Shown: positions 38,000 to 48,508 of the stretch, in pieces
Numbering within the stretch: the first letter of the stretch is position 1
Layout: every line of letters starts with the position of its first letter
NCBI RefSeq assembly: GCF_020179755.1
Contig: NZ_JAIUCY010000001.1
Coordinates: forward strand, 124,001 to 188,000
Length of the DNA stretch: 64,000 nucleotides
Direction: 5' to 3'
DNA from: Herbaspirillum sp. alder98
GTDB lineage: Bacteria > Pseudomonadota > Gammaproteobacteria > Burkholderiales > Burkholderiaceae_D
Made by a program: the position numbers and the translations under genes
The notes under the pieces: generated by a model
Databases searched by the model: none
What the model saw: only the letters and a program-made list of their open reading frames with translations
Told to the model about the DNA's origin: nothing

Positions 38000-39931
38000 T
38001 TATGGGCGCGGCGCGCTTGTGACAGGCACACTGGCGACGGTGTCGACCGGCTTGCGGCCGTCGAGCAGCGGCATCATGAGCCCGACGACATAACGCGATC
38101 CTTCGACCGTCAGATGGCCATAGTCGAATTGCAACGGCACGCCGTTGTCGACCGTCACCTTGCAGCTGCGATCAGCGCACAACGCACCGATCAGCGAAAA
38201 ATACTGGGCGCCAGCGGCGGTGGCGGTATCACGCAGTTGCGGATCCAATGCGAATGGTCCCGACGCCAGCCCCTGGGCTGCGGCCTGTTGCTGGTTGCTG
38301 GACGCACGCACCAGGAAACGCGGCAATGCCGACACGTACTGCTGGATCGGGCCGGCCACCACCACGCGCTTGGCGTGCTGCCGGGCCGCGGCGATCACCT
38401 TCGGCAAGCCGGGCAGATCGGCGCGGGTCCAGCGCCCCGCCAGCACCACGACGTCGACCGGATGATCGGGTAGCCATTCGGTCACGATCTGGCTGACGAA
38501 CTTCTGGCAGGCGCCCTTGGGATGCGCCAGGTCGTTGATCGCCGGACGGCAACCGGTGTGCGTAGCCTGCAGCACGTTGATACCTTCGGCGCCGGCGTCG
38601 GCCTGCAGGCCGGGCCACAGATGGGCGGCATGACTGTCGCCGATGACCAGCAGATTAGGACTGCCCTGCTTGCGTTGCAGGCACTGCGCGGCATCGAATT
38701 TCTGGTTGTCGCCGACCACGAAGCAGGTACCACCGCGATATTCGTGGTCACCGTCATAAGTCTCGTACTTGGCCGCCGCCAGTTGCTGCTCGTTGAAGCG
38801 CTGCGGCCAGCCTTGCGGCACCACATACAGCAGGCCGACCACCAGTCCCAGCGCGATGGCGACGCCGGCGCGGCCCAGCACCCGGCGATTGGGCACCGTC
38901 GGGTTGACATGCCGGAAGGGCCGTTCGACGTAGCGCCACGACAGATAGCCCAGCACGAACGAAGCAAGCAGCTCGATCACCTTCACGGTCCAGGTCTGCT
39001 CGCGCAGCAGGCCGATTTGGGTAAACACGATGACCGGCCAGTGCCACAGGTAGAGCGAAAACGAAATCTTGCCGATGAAGACGGCCGGCTGCCATGACAG
39101 CAGGCGCCCCACCAGCGAATTGCCACCGCTGCCCGCCAGGATGATGGCGGCCGCGCCCACGCAGGGCAACAACGCGGCCGTCCCCGGGAAAGGCACCGTG
39201 TCGTTATAGAACTTGATGGCCACCAGGATCATCAGCAGGCCGCCGCCGGCCAGCAGTTCACGCAGCCAGCGGCGGTTGGCCGGCAGGCTCGGGAAGATCG
39301 CGACCAGGGCGCCGGCCAGCAGCTCCCAGGCGCGGGTCGGAATCAGGTAGAAGGTCGCCGTGGCGTCATGCTTGAGCAGCCACACCGACAGCACGAACGA
39401 GACCACGGTGATGATCACCGCGCCCCAGCGGATAGCCGTTTGCCGACTGGTCGACAAGGCCATCAGGATCAGCGGCCAGAACAGGTAGAACTGTTCTTCG
39501 ACCGCCAGCGACCAGGTATGCAGCAAGGCCTTGGTGTGCGAATCGGGCGCGAAGTAACCGCTCTCCGAATAGAACAGGATATTGGACGAGAACAGCGTGG
39601 TCGCCACCACCGACTTGCCGTAGCGCAGCAACTCGGCCGGCAGCATGACCAGCGCCGCCAGCACCGACACCACCAGCAACATCACGAACAAGGCGGGGAA
39701 GATGCGCAGCACCCGGCGTCGATAGAAGTCGGCGATCGAAAAGGTGCCTTCGCGCAATTCGCGCACGATGATGCCGGTGATCAGGTAGCCGGAGATGACG
39801 AAGAAGACGTCCACGCCCACAAAGCCGCCGAAGAAACCCGGAAAGCCGATGTGGAACAGCACCACGGGCAGGATCGCCACGGCGCGCAAGCCGTCGATGT
39901 CGGGGCGGTAGGCCTGATGGGAGGTCTTCAT
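38000..39931 (-). CDS. OatA-type O-acyltransferase (Acyltransferase_3 + SGNH)
   Basis: 643 residues. YRPDIDGLRAVAILPVVLFHIG, VDVFFVISGYLITG and HTWSLAVEEQFYLF mark the membrane domain; VIGDSHAAHLW (near 430) and YGHLTVEGS (near 607) mark the SGNH domain. GAGG precedes the ATG at 39931, ten bases after the upstream stop. It resembles the protein at 34338 closely in layout. Confidence 0.92.
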   Translation of the reverse strand: MKTSHQAYRPDIDGLRAVAILPVVLFHIGFPGFFGGFVGVDVFFVISGYLITGIIVRELREGTFSIADFYRRRVLRIFPALFVMLLVVSVLAALVMLPAELLRYGKSVVATTLFSSNILFYSESGYFAPDSHTKALLHTWSLAVEEQFYLFWPLILMALSTSRQTAIRWGAVIITVVSFVLSVWLLKHDATATFYLIPTRAWELLAGALVAIFPSLPANRRWLRELLAGGGLLMILVAIKFYNDTVPFPGTAALLPCVGAAAIILAGSGGNSLVGRLLSWQPAVFIGKISFSLYLWHWPVIVFTQIGLLREQTWTVKVIELLASFVLGYLSWRYVERPFRHVNPTVPNRRVLGRAGVAIALGLVVGLLYVVPQGWPQRFNEQQLAAAKYETYDGDHEYRGGTCFVVGDNQKFDAAQCLQRKQGSPNLLVIGDSHAAHLWPGLQADAGAEGINVLQATHTGCRPAINDLAHPKGACQKFVSQIVTEWLPDHPVDVVVLAGRWTRADLPGLPKVIAAARQHAKRVVVAGPIQQYVSALPRFLVRASSNQQQAAAQGLASGPFALDPQLRDTATAAGAQYFSLIGALCADRSCKVTVDNGVPLQFDYGHLTVEGSRYVVGLMMPLLDGRKPVDTVASVPVTSAPRP

Positions 39932-39941
39932 GATCCGTGCC

Positions 39942-41123
39942 TCAAGCCGCCAGTGCCGACAACAGCGCCTGTCCGCGGTCGCTCCAGCGGAACAGACTGC
40001 GCGCGCGCTCGAAGGCGGTGTCCTGCATGGCGTCGAGCCCGGCGGCATCGTCGATGCGCGCCACCACCGCATGCGCCAGGGCCGCGTGGTCGGGCGACTG
40101 GATCATCTGCTCGCGCAACTCGGCCGGCAGGCCTGCCACGGCGTCGCTCAAGGTGGCCACCGGCAGGCGCTGGAAGATGTAGTCGAGGAACTTCAGCTTG
40201 AAACCGCCGCCGATGGCTTCCGGCACCAGCGCAATGCGGGCCTTGTCATAGATTGGCGCCGGATCGTCGACGAAACCGTGCAGCACGGTCGCCTTCAGGC
40301 CCGGTTCGAGCTCCTTGCGCAGCGAAGCCGGCATATCGCCCACGACATCGAACACGATGCCGGCGTTGGCAAATATGCTGTCGGCAATGCGCAGGAACTG
40401 GCGCAGGTTGTCCTGCTTGGCGGCCCAGCGGAACGAGCCCACCATGATCACGTGACGCGGACCAGCGGCATCGATGCGACGGCTTTCGTTGACCCGGCCG
40501 TTGTAACCCGGCGTCAGCACCAGGGTCTTGATGCCCGGGCTTTGTGCAGTGAAGGCGGCGGCGTCTTCGGCGGTGATGGCGGTGACCACGTCGACCGTGT
40601 CGACCATGTGGCGCTCCATGGCCTTGACCTTGAAGTAGTTCTGCCAGAAACCGGCGCGCTTGATCAGGCCGGCATCGGAATCGGCGGCGACTGCGCGCAA
40701 GACCTTTTCTTCATGATTGTGGGCGATGTAGGCCAGGCGCGGACGACGTCCGGACTGCGCCAGCTTGCTGCGCTGGAATTCACGCAGCGCCCAGCCCGAA
40801 GCGTAATGGTCGAACACGATCGCATCCCACGGTTGCGCATAGAGCGCGCGCAGCTCGGCGCGATAGCGCTCGGTGGCATGCATGGCGGCCACCAGCGGCA
40901 TGGTCGACAGCAGCGAGCGCGCGGTGCCGTAGCGGCCGCCATCGACGCTCTTCCACTGAATGCGGCTGCCCGCCGGCGGCGCCTTGGTGTGCTGGTCGGC
41001 GATGCCGATGAAGGTCAGTTCGCCGTTGGCGCCGGCGAACGACTCCGACAATTGTGCGGTGTAGATCCGGTCGCCACTGTCGGCCGGGAACGGGGTTTCA
41101 CGAGCAATCCATAAACATTTCAT
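39942..41123 (-). CDS. Glycosyltransferase of GT-B type (GT4/GT1-like)
   Basis: 393 residues in two Rossmann-like halves. N-terminal CLWIARETPFPADSGDRIYT is typical of GT-B enzymes that bind an acceptor loop; the C-terminal half has VGSFRWAAKQDNLRQF, VLHGFVDDPAPIYDKARIALVPEAIGGG-type donor-binding features including a conserved Glu in PEAIGGGFKLK. Retaining transferase likely. Starts 13 bases inside the window between genes with GGCAGG upstream. Confidence 0.88.
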   Translation of the reverse strand: MKCLWIARETPFPADSGDRIYTAQLSESFAGANGELTFIGIADQHTKAPPAGSRIQWKSVDGGRYGTARSLLSTMPLVAAMHATERYRAELRALYAQPWDAIVFDHYASGWALREFQRSKLAQSGRRPRLAYIAHNHEEKVLRAVAADSDAGLIKRAGFWQNYFKVKAMERHMVDTVDVVTAITAEDAAAFTAQSPGIKTLVLTPGYNGRVNESRRIDAAGPRHVIMVGSFRWAAKQDNLRQFLRIADSIFANAGIVFDVVGDMPASLRKELEPGLKATVLHGFVDDPAPIYDKARIALVPEAIGGGFKLKFLDYIFQRLPVATLSDAVAGLPAELREQMIQSPDHAALAHAVVARIDDAAGLDAMQDTAFERARSLFRWSDRGQALLSALAA

Positions 41124-41136
41124 TGTCAGCCTGCCT

Positions 41137-42318
41137 TTACTTGTCTTTTGCCTTGCGCGCACTGGTGGGGGGTTCCCATACCTGGTAACGCGCGCCGGTG
41201 ATGCCTTGCCACACGCCCAGGCCGGCGCCGACGAAGGCCATCAGGATATTGGTCACGGTGGAAAACGGCTTGATGCGCAGCTTCAGGCCCAGCACCAGCG
41301 TCAGCGCCGTCACCACCAGCAGCGCCAGGGCCAGCCAGCCGGTCCCCGAGGCCACCAGCGCCAGTTCGAGCAGCAGCCAACCCAGCACCAGGAACACGAT
41401 GCCGAACCAGCGGATGAATTTGTGCGACAGGTACATGTAGAGCGTCAGGGCGCTCATCTTCGAGATCACCGGCCACAGCGTGCGGTGGGCATTGAAACCC
41501 TGGGCCGCGATACGAATCTTGCGCCGCATCTCTTCGCCATCGTTGGTCACCGACGGCTCGGACGACTTCGCGTGTTGCGACTGGATCACGCGATAGCCGT
41601 CGGCCATGATCATGAACGGGATGAAGAAATCGTCGACGATGTCTTCCGGCGGCGCATGACGCAGCGGCTTGCGCAACGCGTACAGCGAGCCGTCCAGGGT
41701 CATGATGGAACCGATGTCGCTTTCCAGTTGCTTGATCTTTTCTTCGATGCGCCAGTACAGGGCATTGGAGGCTGCATTGACCGAACCATTGTGATCGGTG
41801 AAGACCTGCTTGCCGCAGACCGCTCCCACCTCGGGATCAGCGAAGTGCTGGCGAAAATGCGCGAACGCTTGGGCATCGATTTCCACGCTGGCGTCGGTGA
41901 AGCACAGGATGTCGGCCTTCGACATCGCCACCAGCCGGTTCATGCCTTCGGTCTTGCCGCGCCGACGGTCGGCAATCAGCAGGCCGTCGAGTTGCGATTC
42001 GAACTGGCGCGCGATCTCGGGTGTGCGGTCGCTGCAGAAGTCGACGTGCACCAGAATCTCGAGGTCGGGCTCGGCCTGGCGCAGGGCGATCAGGCGCGTG
42101 ATGGTGTCGGCGATGACCTTTTCTTCGTTATAGGCGCACACGCAGATACCGAAGCGCAACTTGCTCGAATCGGCCAGCGGCAACAGCGTGGCGTTGGCGG
42201 CGTGGTGATCGCGCACGCCGGCTGCGCGCAACAGCAGCAGCGACAGCGGATAGGTAATGAAGGGATGGATGGCCAGCAGGATGCACACCGCCGCCAGCAG
42301 AAAAAGCAAGGCTGTCAT
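41137..42318 (-). CDS. Membrane-bound family 2 glycosyltransferase (processive-type)
   Basis: 393 residues: an N-terminal membrane helix, then a GT2 domain with [34 protein letters not shown], and a downstream [10 protein letters not shown]; three or four C-terminal helices follow (about 290-370). This arrangement is shared with EPS and hyaluronan-synthase-like enzymes. Four-base overlap with the exosortase gene end. Confidence 0.9.
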   Translation of the reverse strand: MTALLFLLAAVCILLAIHPFITYPLSLLLLRAAGVRDHHAANATLLPLADSSKLRFGICVCAYNEEKVIADTITRLIALRQAEPDLEILVHVDFCSDRTPEIARQFESQLDGLLIADRRRGKTEGMNRLVAMSKADILCFTDASVEIDAQAFAHFRQHFADPEVGAVCGKQVFTDHNGSVNAASNALYWRIEEKIKQLESDIGSIMTLDGSLYALRKPLRHAPPEDIVDDFFIPFMIMADGYRVIQSQHAKSSEPSVTNDGEEMRRKIRIAAQGFNAHRTLWPVISKMSALTLYMYLSHKFIRWFGIVFLVLGWLLLELALVASGTGWLALALLVVTALTLVLGLKLRIKPFSTVTNILMAFVGAGLGVWQGITGARYQVWEPPTSARKAKDK

Positions 42319-44042
42319 TTGATTGCTCCGGTATCGGCCATGGCCACGTTGAGCTTGTCGGCGCCGCCAGTGAGCAGCAAGGCCTTGGCCTGCGGCCCGA
42401 CCGCTGCCACCAGGTCCTTCAGGAAACCTTCCTGCAAGGCGTAGGCCGCCTCGACTTGCGAAGGGTCGGTCATCAGGCTGGAGGCGCGCACCAGGATGCC
42501 GTCCGGCACCTTGCCGTCGAGGCCGTCCTTCAACAACTTCATGCGGGTTTCCCAGCCACCGCGCGGGAAGGCGTCGCCCATGCGGATCCAGTAACTGACG
42601 GCCTCGATGCGGTTCTTGTTCTGCATCAGGAATCGGTCACCGGAAACCGTCATGCCGGGGGCAGCGGCGAAGTCCGCCCGGGCATGATCGAGTTCGACGA
42701 AACCCTGCGCCGTATAGCAGACTTCGGGGCGGTGAATCTTCACTTCCTGGCGCTGCTGGCGGGCATAGGCCAGCGCCAGCATCACCTGTTCGCCCTGGGC
42801 GTTGCGATAGGTCTTCATGACCACCGCGTCGTAAGGCTGCTCGCTGCTGTTGCCGCCCTCCTCGCTCACCGACAAGTCGACCTGCAGATACGGCGAAGGC
42901 ACTTCTATCCATTGGCCGAAGCGATGTGGAATCAGTGTTTCGATCTCGGGCGTGCGACCGACCACTTCCGGTTGTGGCATCACTACCATCGAAATGCCCT
43001 GGGTCACCACCATCGTGACGGCCAACGCGGCCGCGCCCTTGACGCCGATGGCGAACAGGCCGGCATTGCGCTGCCACAGCAGCCCTTGCGACTCCTTGGC
43101 GGGTGCCGGCGCGGCGCTGGTCGACAACGCTTTGTGGCGGGAGCGTTCACGGCGCTCGACCAGCCACACCAGCGTATTGTCGATCGCCATGATCAAGCCC
43201 AGCGCAGTCAGGAACAGGACCATGCCGGCGAAACCGTGCAGGAAGCCCTGGCCGGCAGCGTCGCCCAGGTAGTAGGTGATCAAGGCCAGGATGATCACGC
43301 GAATGGTGTTGGAGGCGAACGAGATCGGGATGATCAGCATCGCCAGCACCGTATTGCGCAACACCGAATGGTGGCGCACCAGGTTCATGTACAGCAGACC
43401 CAGCGCTTCCAGCGTGAAGAGCGAATTGAGTCCGGCGCAGGCGTCGGCGACCAGCAACTGGTACTGGCCGATCACAAGGATCACGCCGTCGCGCGCGACC
43501 GGATACCCGATGCCGTGCAACACCAGTTGCGTGACCGCCGAGACGGCGATCTTCATCGGCAGGGTCACCGCATCGACGAACGTCGACGGCAGCGGGATCA
43601 TGAACAGCATGAAGAAGAAAGCAAACCACATGCGGCGGCAAGTCTGCCAGCCATAGAAGAAAATGATGACGCCAGCCAGCACCGGAATGAGCGAACCGAC
43701 TTCAAACACGTGCAGGCTTTGCGAGCGGCCCAGCACGAAACTCAACAGCCCCAGCGCCAGCACCACAGCGCCCAGCACCGGACGCGGCGCGCGCACGATC
43801 TCGCCGGCCCGCAGCAACTGCCGAATGCGGATATAGAAAAACCCGAACGACACGACCAGCACGATCGGGCCGTGCGCATTGCGCTCGGTGCCCCAGGGGC
43901 CATGGAACAGGTCGATCACGGTCGGCACGTACAGCAACAGGATGCCCAGCGCCACCACCAGCCATGGCAACAGCAGGCCGCGCTTGCCGGTGGGCAGGCG
44001 GTCTGCTGGTGACTCCACGCGTTGGATACCTGTTACGGACAT
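42315..44042 (-). CDS. xrtB: Exosortase B fused to EpsI domain
   Basis: 575 residues. The first 295 form an eight-helix exosortase with the three catalytic residues Cys202 ([10 protein letters not shown]), Arg248 (SNTIRVI) and His269 (LHGFAG). A short linker leads to another helix (about 335-355) and a periplasmic EpsI/DUF3485 domain (about 360-575, with EVCYTAQGF). Exosortases process PEP-CTERM proteins at the inner membrane; a substrate is encoded at 52083-53141. Start from GAGAG before the ATG at 44042. About 158 bases separate it from epsG, the largest gap in this part of the locus. Confidence 0.93.
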   Translation of the reverse strand: MSVTGIQRVESPADRLPTGKRGLLLPWLVVALGILLLYVPTVIDLFHGPWGTERNAHGPIVLVVSFGFFYIRIRQLLRAGEIVRAPRPVLGAVVLALGLLSFVLGRSQSLHVFEVGSLIPVLAGVIIFFYGWQTCRRMWFAFFFMLFMIPLPSTFVDAVTLPMKIAVSAVTQLVLHGIGYPVARDGVILVIGQYQLLVADACAGLNSLFTLEALGLLYMNLVRHHSVLRNTVLAMLIIPISFASNTIRVIILALITYYLGDAAGQGFLHGFAGMVLFLTALGLIMAIDNTLVWLVERRERSRHKALSTSAAPAPAKESQGLLWQRNAGLFAIGVKGAAALAVTMVVTQGISMVVMPQPEVVGRTPEIETLIPHRFGQWIEVPSPYLQVDLSVSEEGGNSSEQPYDAVVMKTYRNAQGEQVMLALAYARQQRQEVKIHRPEVCYTAQGFVELDHARADFAAAPGMTVSGDRFLMQNKNRIEAVSYWIRMGDAFPRGGWETRMKLLKDGLDGKVPDGILVRASSLMTDPSQVEAAYALQEGFLKDLVAAVGPQAKALLLTGGADKLNVAMADTGAIK

Positions 44043-44200
44043 AAGATGACTCTCGAAAAACGGAAGATCCGACTCCGATGCTGACGAACGAACATCAAAC
44101 GAAAATCGGGGGAAAATCAGTAAACTAATAAACCTTGAGGGCGCAAGCCGCCCGGGATGCCGCAAGTGACACCCCCGATAGCTTGCTGCGTCGGGATGGC

Positions 44201-45085
44201 TTAAAACTCGTTAAGAACGGAACCGACCACTGCCACGCCGGACTGCGACAACTGCTCGCTCAAGCCGCGCACTGCCGACACATGGCTCAGGTGCTTGCGG
44301 GCCACGATCATGGCAGCGCCGGCGCGCACCGCGACGGTCTGGACGTCGGCGTATTCATTGCCGGCGGCGGTATCGATCAGGATCACGTCGAAGGCAGGCG
44401 CCAGCTCAGCCAGCAGTTGCGTAAAGGCCGGGCGGCCCAGCAGTTCCTGCGGGTTGGGTGCCTTGGGACCGGCCGGCAACACCGACAGGCCGAGCAAGGC
44501 CGGGATGCGGATGACGGGATCTTCGCCGCGGCCGGTCAGCATCGACGACAGGCCACTGGAATTCTTCAGGCCGAACAACTCATGCTGGCGCGGATGACGC
44601 ATGTCGGCGTCGATCAGCAGCGTACGTTCGCCGAGTTGCGAAAACACCACCGCCAGATTGGCGGCCAGGAAGCTGCGACCTTCGCCACGGCCCGGGCTGG
44701 TCACGGCCAGCACCTTGCGATCGGCTTCGGTATCGAACCAGCGCAACATCAGCTGGCTACGCAGTGCGCGCAGCGCCTCGACCTGCGCATCGAACGGGTT
44801 GTAGGCCGCAATCAGCTCGGCGCTGACCGCGCTCTGGCCCTTGCGCAAATAGGGATAATCGAACTGGCTCGACAAGGCTTGATCGATGTCTTCCTGCGTC
44901 AGCAGGCGCAACTCGATGGCGGCGTCGCCGAAGCGCATGCCCTTCTCTTTTTGCAGACGCAGGATGCGCTCGGCGTTGTCAGGGGTCAGCGCGCCGCTGT
45001 CGATCAGGATGGCGCCGATCGAACGGCCTGGCAGCTTGCCACCGGCACTGCTGGTGGGTTCGGATTGAAATTGTGCGGTTGTCAT
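44201..45085 (-). CDS. epsG: EpsG, BY-kinase-like chain-length ATPase with MshEN-like N-terminus
   Basis: 294 residues. Residues of about 20-80 contain two exact 24-position repeats fitting the MshEN pattern RxGxxLxxxGxxxxxxLxxxLxxQ (22-45 and 51-74). The ATPase part follows: Walker A region PGRGEGRS (131-138) with Arg where most BY-kinases have Lys, Walker A' LLIDAD (156-161), Walker B VILIDTA. There is no C-terminal tyrosine cluster. EpsG partners with the membrane protein EpsF encoded just upstream to control polymer length. The family call is firm; the c-di-GMP link is inference. Confidence 0.88.
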   Translation of the reverse strand: MTTAQFQSEPTSSAGGKLPGRSIGAILIDSGALTPDNAERILRLQKEKGMRFGDAAIELRLLTQEDIDQALSSQFDYPYLRKGQSAVSAELIAAYNPFDAQVEALRALRSQLMLRWFDTEADRKVLAVTSPGRGEGRSFLAANLAVVFSQLGERTLLIDADMRHPRQHELFGLKNSSGLSSMLTGRGEDPVIRIPALLGLSVLPAGPKAPNPQELLGRPAFTQLLAELAPAFDVILIDTAAGNEYADVQTVAVRAGAAMIVARKHLSHVSAVRGLSEQLSQSGVAVVGSVLNEF

Positions 45086-45133
45086 ATTGTTCTGGTTCCG
45101 GTGAGGTGGCTCAATCGCAGGAGTCGGGACGCA

Positions 45134-46543
45134 TCAAGCGCCCAGGGCCGCCGTTTTACGACGCTGCCAGAAGCGACGCTTGGTCAGCGTCGACTTTTGC
45201 GCCCTTTCAATCACACCCAGCACAGGGCCGCCGGCCAGGCCCTGCATGTCGGCCGTCGAGCGCACGCGACGGTTCAGCAATTCCAGCACCAGAGCTGCAA
45301 GCACACCCAGGAATGTACCAACGAACAATGACAGGATGATGTTGAGCGGAATCTTTGGTGCCCATGCCTGCAGTGGTGGATAAGCCACCGACAGCACGCC
45401 GATGTCTGACTGCACCGCCGACACGTCCAGGTTCACCTGGGTAGCGCGCTGGGAGATCGTCTTGTAGGCATCCTGTGCGCTGTCGAGTTCACGTTGCAGT
45501 ACAGACAATTGATCGCGCTTGCGGTTCAGGTCCAATACCTTGGCTTTCTGCGAGGCAACAGCGGCGCGCAATTCGGCTTCGCGCTTGACGAATACCGCCG
45601 CATTGTTGCCCACGGAATTGGAGGCGATGCCGATCTGGCGGTTCAACTCGGCGCGCAGGTTGTCGGCATCGGCCTTGGCTGACAGGTAATCAGGGTGCTT
45701 GGTGCCCAGGCGTTGCGACAACTGCGCCAGTTTGGATTCGGACACGCCCAGATTGGCCTTGAGCGTCTGGATCAGCGTATTGTTGGCCACGTCAGGCGAC
45801 TCGCTTGCACCAGGACCGCTGGCGGCAGCACGACGGGAAGTCGCCTCCATCGCCTGGGCCTGGGCCATCACCAGTTGCGTCGACAGATCGCCCAGACGGG
45901 TGTTTTCGACATCGTAGTGATTGTCGGTATTGACGATGCCGTTATCTTCCTGGTACTTCGACATCTTGCGCTGCGCTTCGTCATAGGCTTCACGACGACG
46001 CTGGATTTCAGCGGCGAAGTAACTCGACGCTTGCTGCGACGGCGCCACCTTCAGGTCGATGCTGACCTGTTGATAGGCAGTGGCGAAGGCGTTGACCACG
46101 GCCGCGGCAAACTGCGGGTCGCTGTTCTTGTAGGTGATCTCGAGCACGTTGCTGTCACGCGAAAGCACCACGTCGATCTTCTTGAGCAGCAATTGCGCCA
46201 GCCAGTCGCGGAAGTCGCCGACGCCGCCGGTCTGCTCTTCATACAGGCGACGCGCGTCTGCACTTTGCGCCAGTTTCAACGCATCCACCGCTTTCAGGGC
46301 GACCGCCTTGCTGTTGATGATATCGACCTGCGTGGGCATGTAGCCCGGCGTCAACTGGGCTGGCAATGCCAGACCGGTCAGCGCATCGGTGCCCTTGAAG
46401 TTCATCACCAGGCTGGTGCTGGCCTTGTAGGTCTTGGGCATCAGCAGGCTCAATACCACGGTGACGAGCACCACGGTGGCAAGCACCTTCAGGATGAGGC
46501 CCTTGCGCGCGCGCAGGATAAGAAATAACTGGGCAAAATTCAT
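45134..46543 (-). CDS. epsF: EpsF, Wzc-type chain-length determinant
   Basis: 469 residues with a Wzz domain. Membrane helices near 17-36 and 405-427 bracket a large periplasmic coiled-coil region (about 150-390). A Pro-rich segment (YPPLQAWAPKIPLN) precedes the second helix, as in all polysaccharide co-polymerases. The cytoplasmic tail is short and basic with no kinase; EpsG supplies that function separately. Confidence 0.93.
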   Translation of the reverse strand: MNFAQLFLILRARKGLILKVLATVVLVTVVLSLLMPKTYKASTSLVMNFKGTDALTGLALPAQLTPGYMPTQVDIINSKAVALKAVDALKLAQSADARRLYEEQTGGVGDFRDWLAQLLLKKIDVVLSRDSNVLEITYKNSDPQFAAAVVNAFATAYQQVSIDLKVAPSQQASSYFAAEIQRRREAYDEAQRKMSKYQEDNGIVNTDNHYDVENTRLGDLSTQLVMAQAQAMEATSRRAAASGPGASESPDVANNTLIQTLKANLGVSESKLAQLSQRLGTKHPDYLSAKADADNLRAELNRQIGIASNSVGNNAAVFVKREAELRAAVASQKAKVLDLNRKRDQLSVLQRELDSAQDAYKTISQRATQVNLDVSAVQSDIGVLSVAYPPLQAWAPKIPLNIILSLFVGTFLGVLAALVLELLNRRVRSTADMQGLAGGPVLGVIERAQKSTLTKRRFWQRRKTAALGA

Positions 46544-46603
46544 GAGCAGACTCTCGATCTTATATTCTGGTTCGGTACGGTCAAAACAGGCCTGTGCGAC
46601 TAA

Positions 46604-47398
46604 TCAGAACCAGCTTTCGCGGATGTACAGGATGTCGTCCGGTTGCAGCAAGGTGTCATCGTCGACCTTGATTTCGGTCAACTTGCCGTCGGCGCCGCGA
46701 CGCTTGATCTTCATGCCGCGCTCGGTGCCGCGTGTGGTCAGGCCACCACCGGCCGAGAGACCCTGCAGCACGGTCATGGCGTGTTCCAGGCGATACATGC
46801 CAGGCCGTTGAGCTTCACCATAGATAAAGAATTTCTGGGCGCGTTCCACCACCAGCACGTCATCCTTCTGCAGCACGACGTTCTTGGCCTGGTCACCGCC
46901 ATTACTCAACTCCCAGAGGTTGATCTGTTCGCGCGTGGTGACGCCATCATCGGTGCGCACCAGGGTGACGATGTCGCCGCCATCAGGCGTGACGCCTCCG
47001 GCATTGGCAACCATGTCGGTCACGGTGCGGGGGCCGTCGAGCACGTAGCGGCCAGGCTTGGTCACCTGCCCCAGCACGGCCACCTGCTGGCTGACCATGT
47101 TGGTCACCAGCACGTTGACCTGCGGGTCACGCATGAAGCCCTTGTCGCGCAACTGGTTGGCAATCTTCTGTTCGGCGCCGGTCGACGACAGGCCGACCAC
47201 GCGCACTTCGCCGATCAGCGGCACGGTGATGGTGCCACTTTCGGTGACCCGGGTTTCGGTCGGTTGGTTGACGTCGCCATAAATGGTGACGCGCACCACG
47301 TCGCCAGGACCTAAAGGTACGTCCGCCGCATGCGCTCCTCCCTGGAAGAGCATCATGATCAGAGCCAAGCAAGCCATCATTTTTTTCATCTTTGCCAC
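46604..47398 (-). CDS. epsE: EpsE, Wza-like polysaccharide export protein
   Basis: 264 residues: a signal peptide (about 1-24, ending AHA), a Poly_export domain (YRLGPGD-like LGPGDVVRVTIYG at about 29-110) and SLBB repeats (VLGQVTKPGRYVLDG and FIYGEAQRPGMYRLE). There is no lipobox Cys and no C-terminal outer-membrane helix, unlike Wza, so it may act as a periplasmic ring with EpsL as the outer-membrane part. Confidence 0.93.
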   Translation of the reverse strand: MAKMKKMMACLALIMMLFQGGAHAADVPLGPGDVVRVTIYGDVNQPTETRVTESGTITVPLIGEVRVVGLSSTGAEQKIANQLRDKGFMRDPQVNVLVTNMVSQQVAVLGQVTKPGRYVLDGPRTVTDMVANAGGVTPDGGDIVTLVRTDDGVTTREQINLWELSNGGDQAKNVVLQKDDVLVVERAQKFFIYGEAQRPGMYRLEHAMTVLQGLSAGGGLTTRGTERGMKIKRRGADGKLTEIKVDDDTLLQPDDILYIRESWF

Positions 47399-47466
47399 CT
47401 CGATTGCACTGCGTTTTTAATATTGATTGGATATCGGGACTGGGGGATTGCCTGTTGCCGCATCTG

Positions 47467-48384
47467 TTACTTCAATCCGGCCACTCCGCGCTGGATGTGC
47501 CCGTCATCGGCTTTCTTGCCTGCCGCGCCGGCGGCCGGGCTGGCTGCAGCGGGCGCCGCCTTCAGGATCGCTTCGCCGCGCGCCAGGTATTCGATCTTGG
47601 CCGCAGACCTCAGCGGCGTAATCTGCGCGTTGACCTGCTCGGTATACTTCTGGGCCGTCAGCAACTGGCGAATCTGCGGTGCGGCTGCATTTGCGCCCAG
47701 CGGAATCGACTTGGAGTCGGCCAGGGACACCAGCAGCGTCTGCCCGGCTTCCTTGACGACAAACAGGGTGCCGAGTTCCATGGTGCGCAAGCTAGTGGCC
47801 ATCACCGGCGGCAACTCGGAGCTGAAACGGTTGACGGTTTCACGCCGGAAAGGCACGCGCTGGGTATTGAGGAAGTTAGCCACTTCATCGATACTTTTCT
47901 TACCGGTCATGAACTTCTCGATCTCGGGCGTCATGGCTGACGGCTCGATGATCAATTCATTGAATTCATACTGGCGTCGCTGACCAAAACTGTCGGGCGA
48001 GTCCTTGTAGAACTGGGCGATCTCCTGCTCGCTCGGCGGCGTCACGTTACCGGTACGGCTGCCCACGTAGGCTTGCGCCAGCACCGTGTCGCGCGCCTTC
48101 TGCAATTCGGCCAGCACCGCCGGATCTTCATCGAGCTTGGCTTTCTTGGCCGCATCCACCAGCAACTGGCGATTGATCAACGCTTCGAGCAGCGTCGACA
48201 TCGGCAAGTTCGGCGACGTCTTCACTTCGGCATTGAGTTGGTGAATGGTAATTTCACTGCCATTGATCCTCACCAGCGACTGACTGGAATCCTTGGATTT
48301 CTCACCGCATCCGGCCAGCGCCAGCAACACGCCTGCAAAAATGAGACCACGAGACAATTTGGGCTTTCGCATTTCAATTCGCAT
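47467..48384 (-). CDS. epsD: EpsD, lipoprotein peptidyl-prolyl isomerase-like
   Basis: 305 residues. A lipoprotein signal with LAGC (about residue 21) precedes a SurA-N-like helical region (ALINRQLLVDAAKKAKL) and a PpiC-like segment (QYEFNELII, TMELGTLFVV). The EpsD family occurs in exosortase-linked EPS loci and is thought to help assembly of export proteins. C-terminus is Ala/Pro-rich. ATGs at 48384 and four codons later are both possible. Confidence 0.87.
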   Translation of the reverse strand: MRIEMRKPKLSRGLIFAGVLLALAGCGEKSKDSSQSLVRINGSEITIHQLNAEVKTSPNLPMSTLLEALINRQLLVDAAKKAKLDEDPAVLAELQKARDTVLAQAYVGSRTGNVTPPSEQEIAQFYKDSPDSFGQRRQYEFNELIIEPSAMTPEIEKFMTGKKSIDEVANFLNTQRVPFRRETVNRFSSELPPVMATSLRTMELGTLFVVKEAGQTLLVSLADSKSIPLGANAAAPQIRQLLTAQKYTEQVNAQITPLRSAAKIEYLARGEAILKAAPAAASPAAGAAGKKADDGHIQRGVAGLK

Positions 48385-48508
48385 TTTCTTGTTTTCTTGG
48401 TTCGATTCAACTGGCTCCCCGGCTCGCCGGACACAGCCAGGCGGGCGCGAAGGTGCACCAGGCAACATTCTCATTGGCCGACATGGCCAGCGTCATGCCG
48501 TCAAATAC

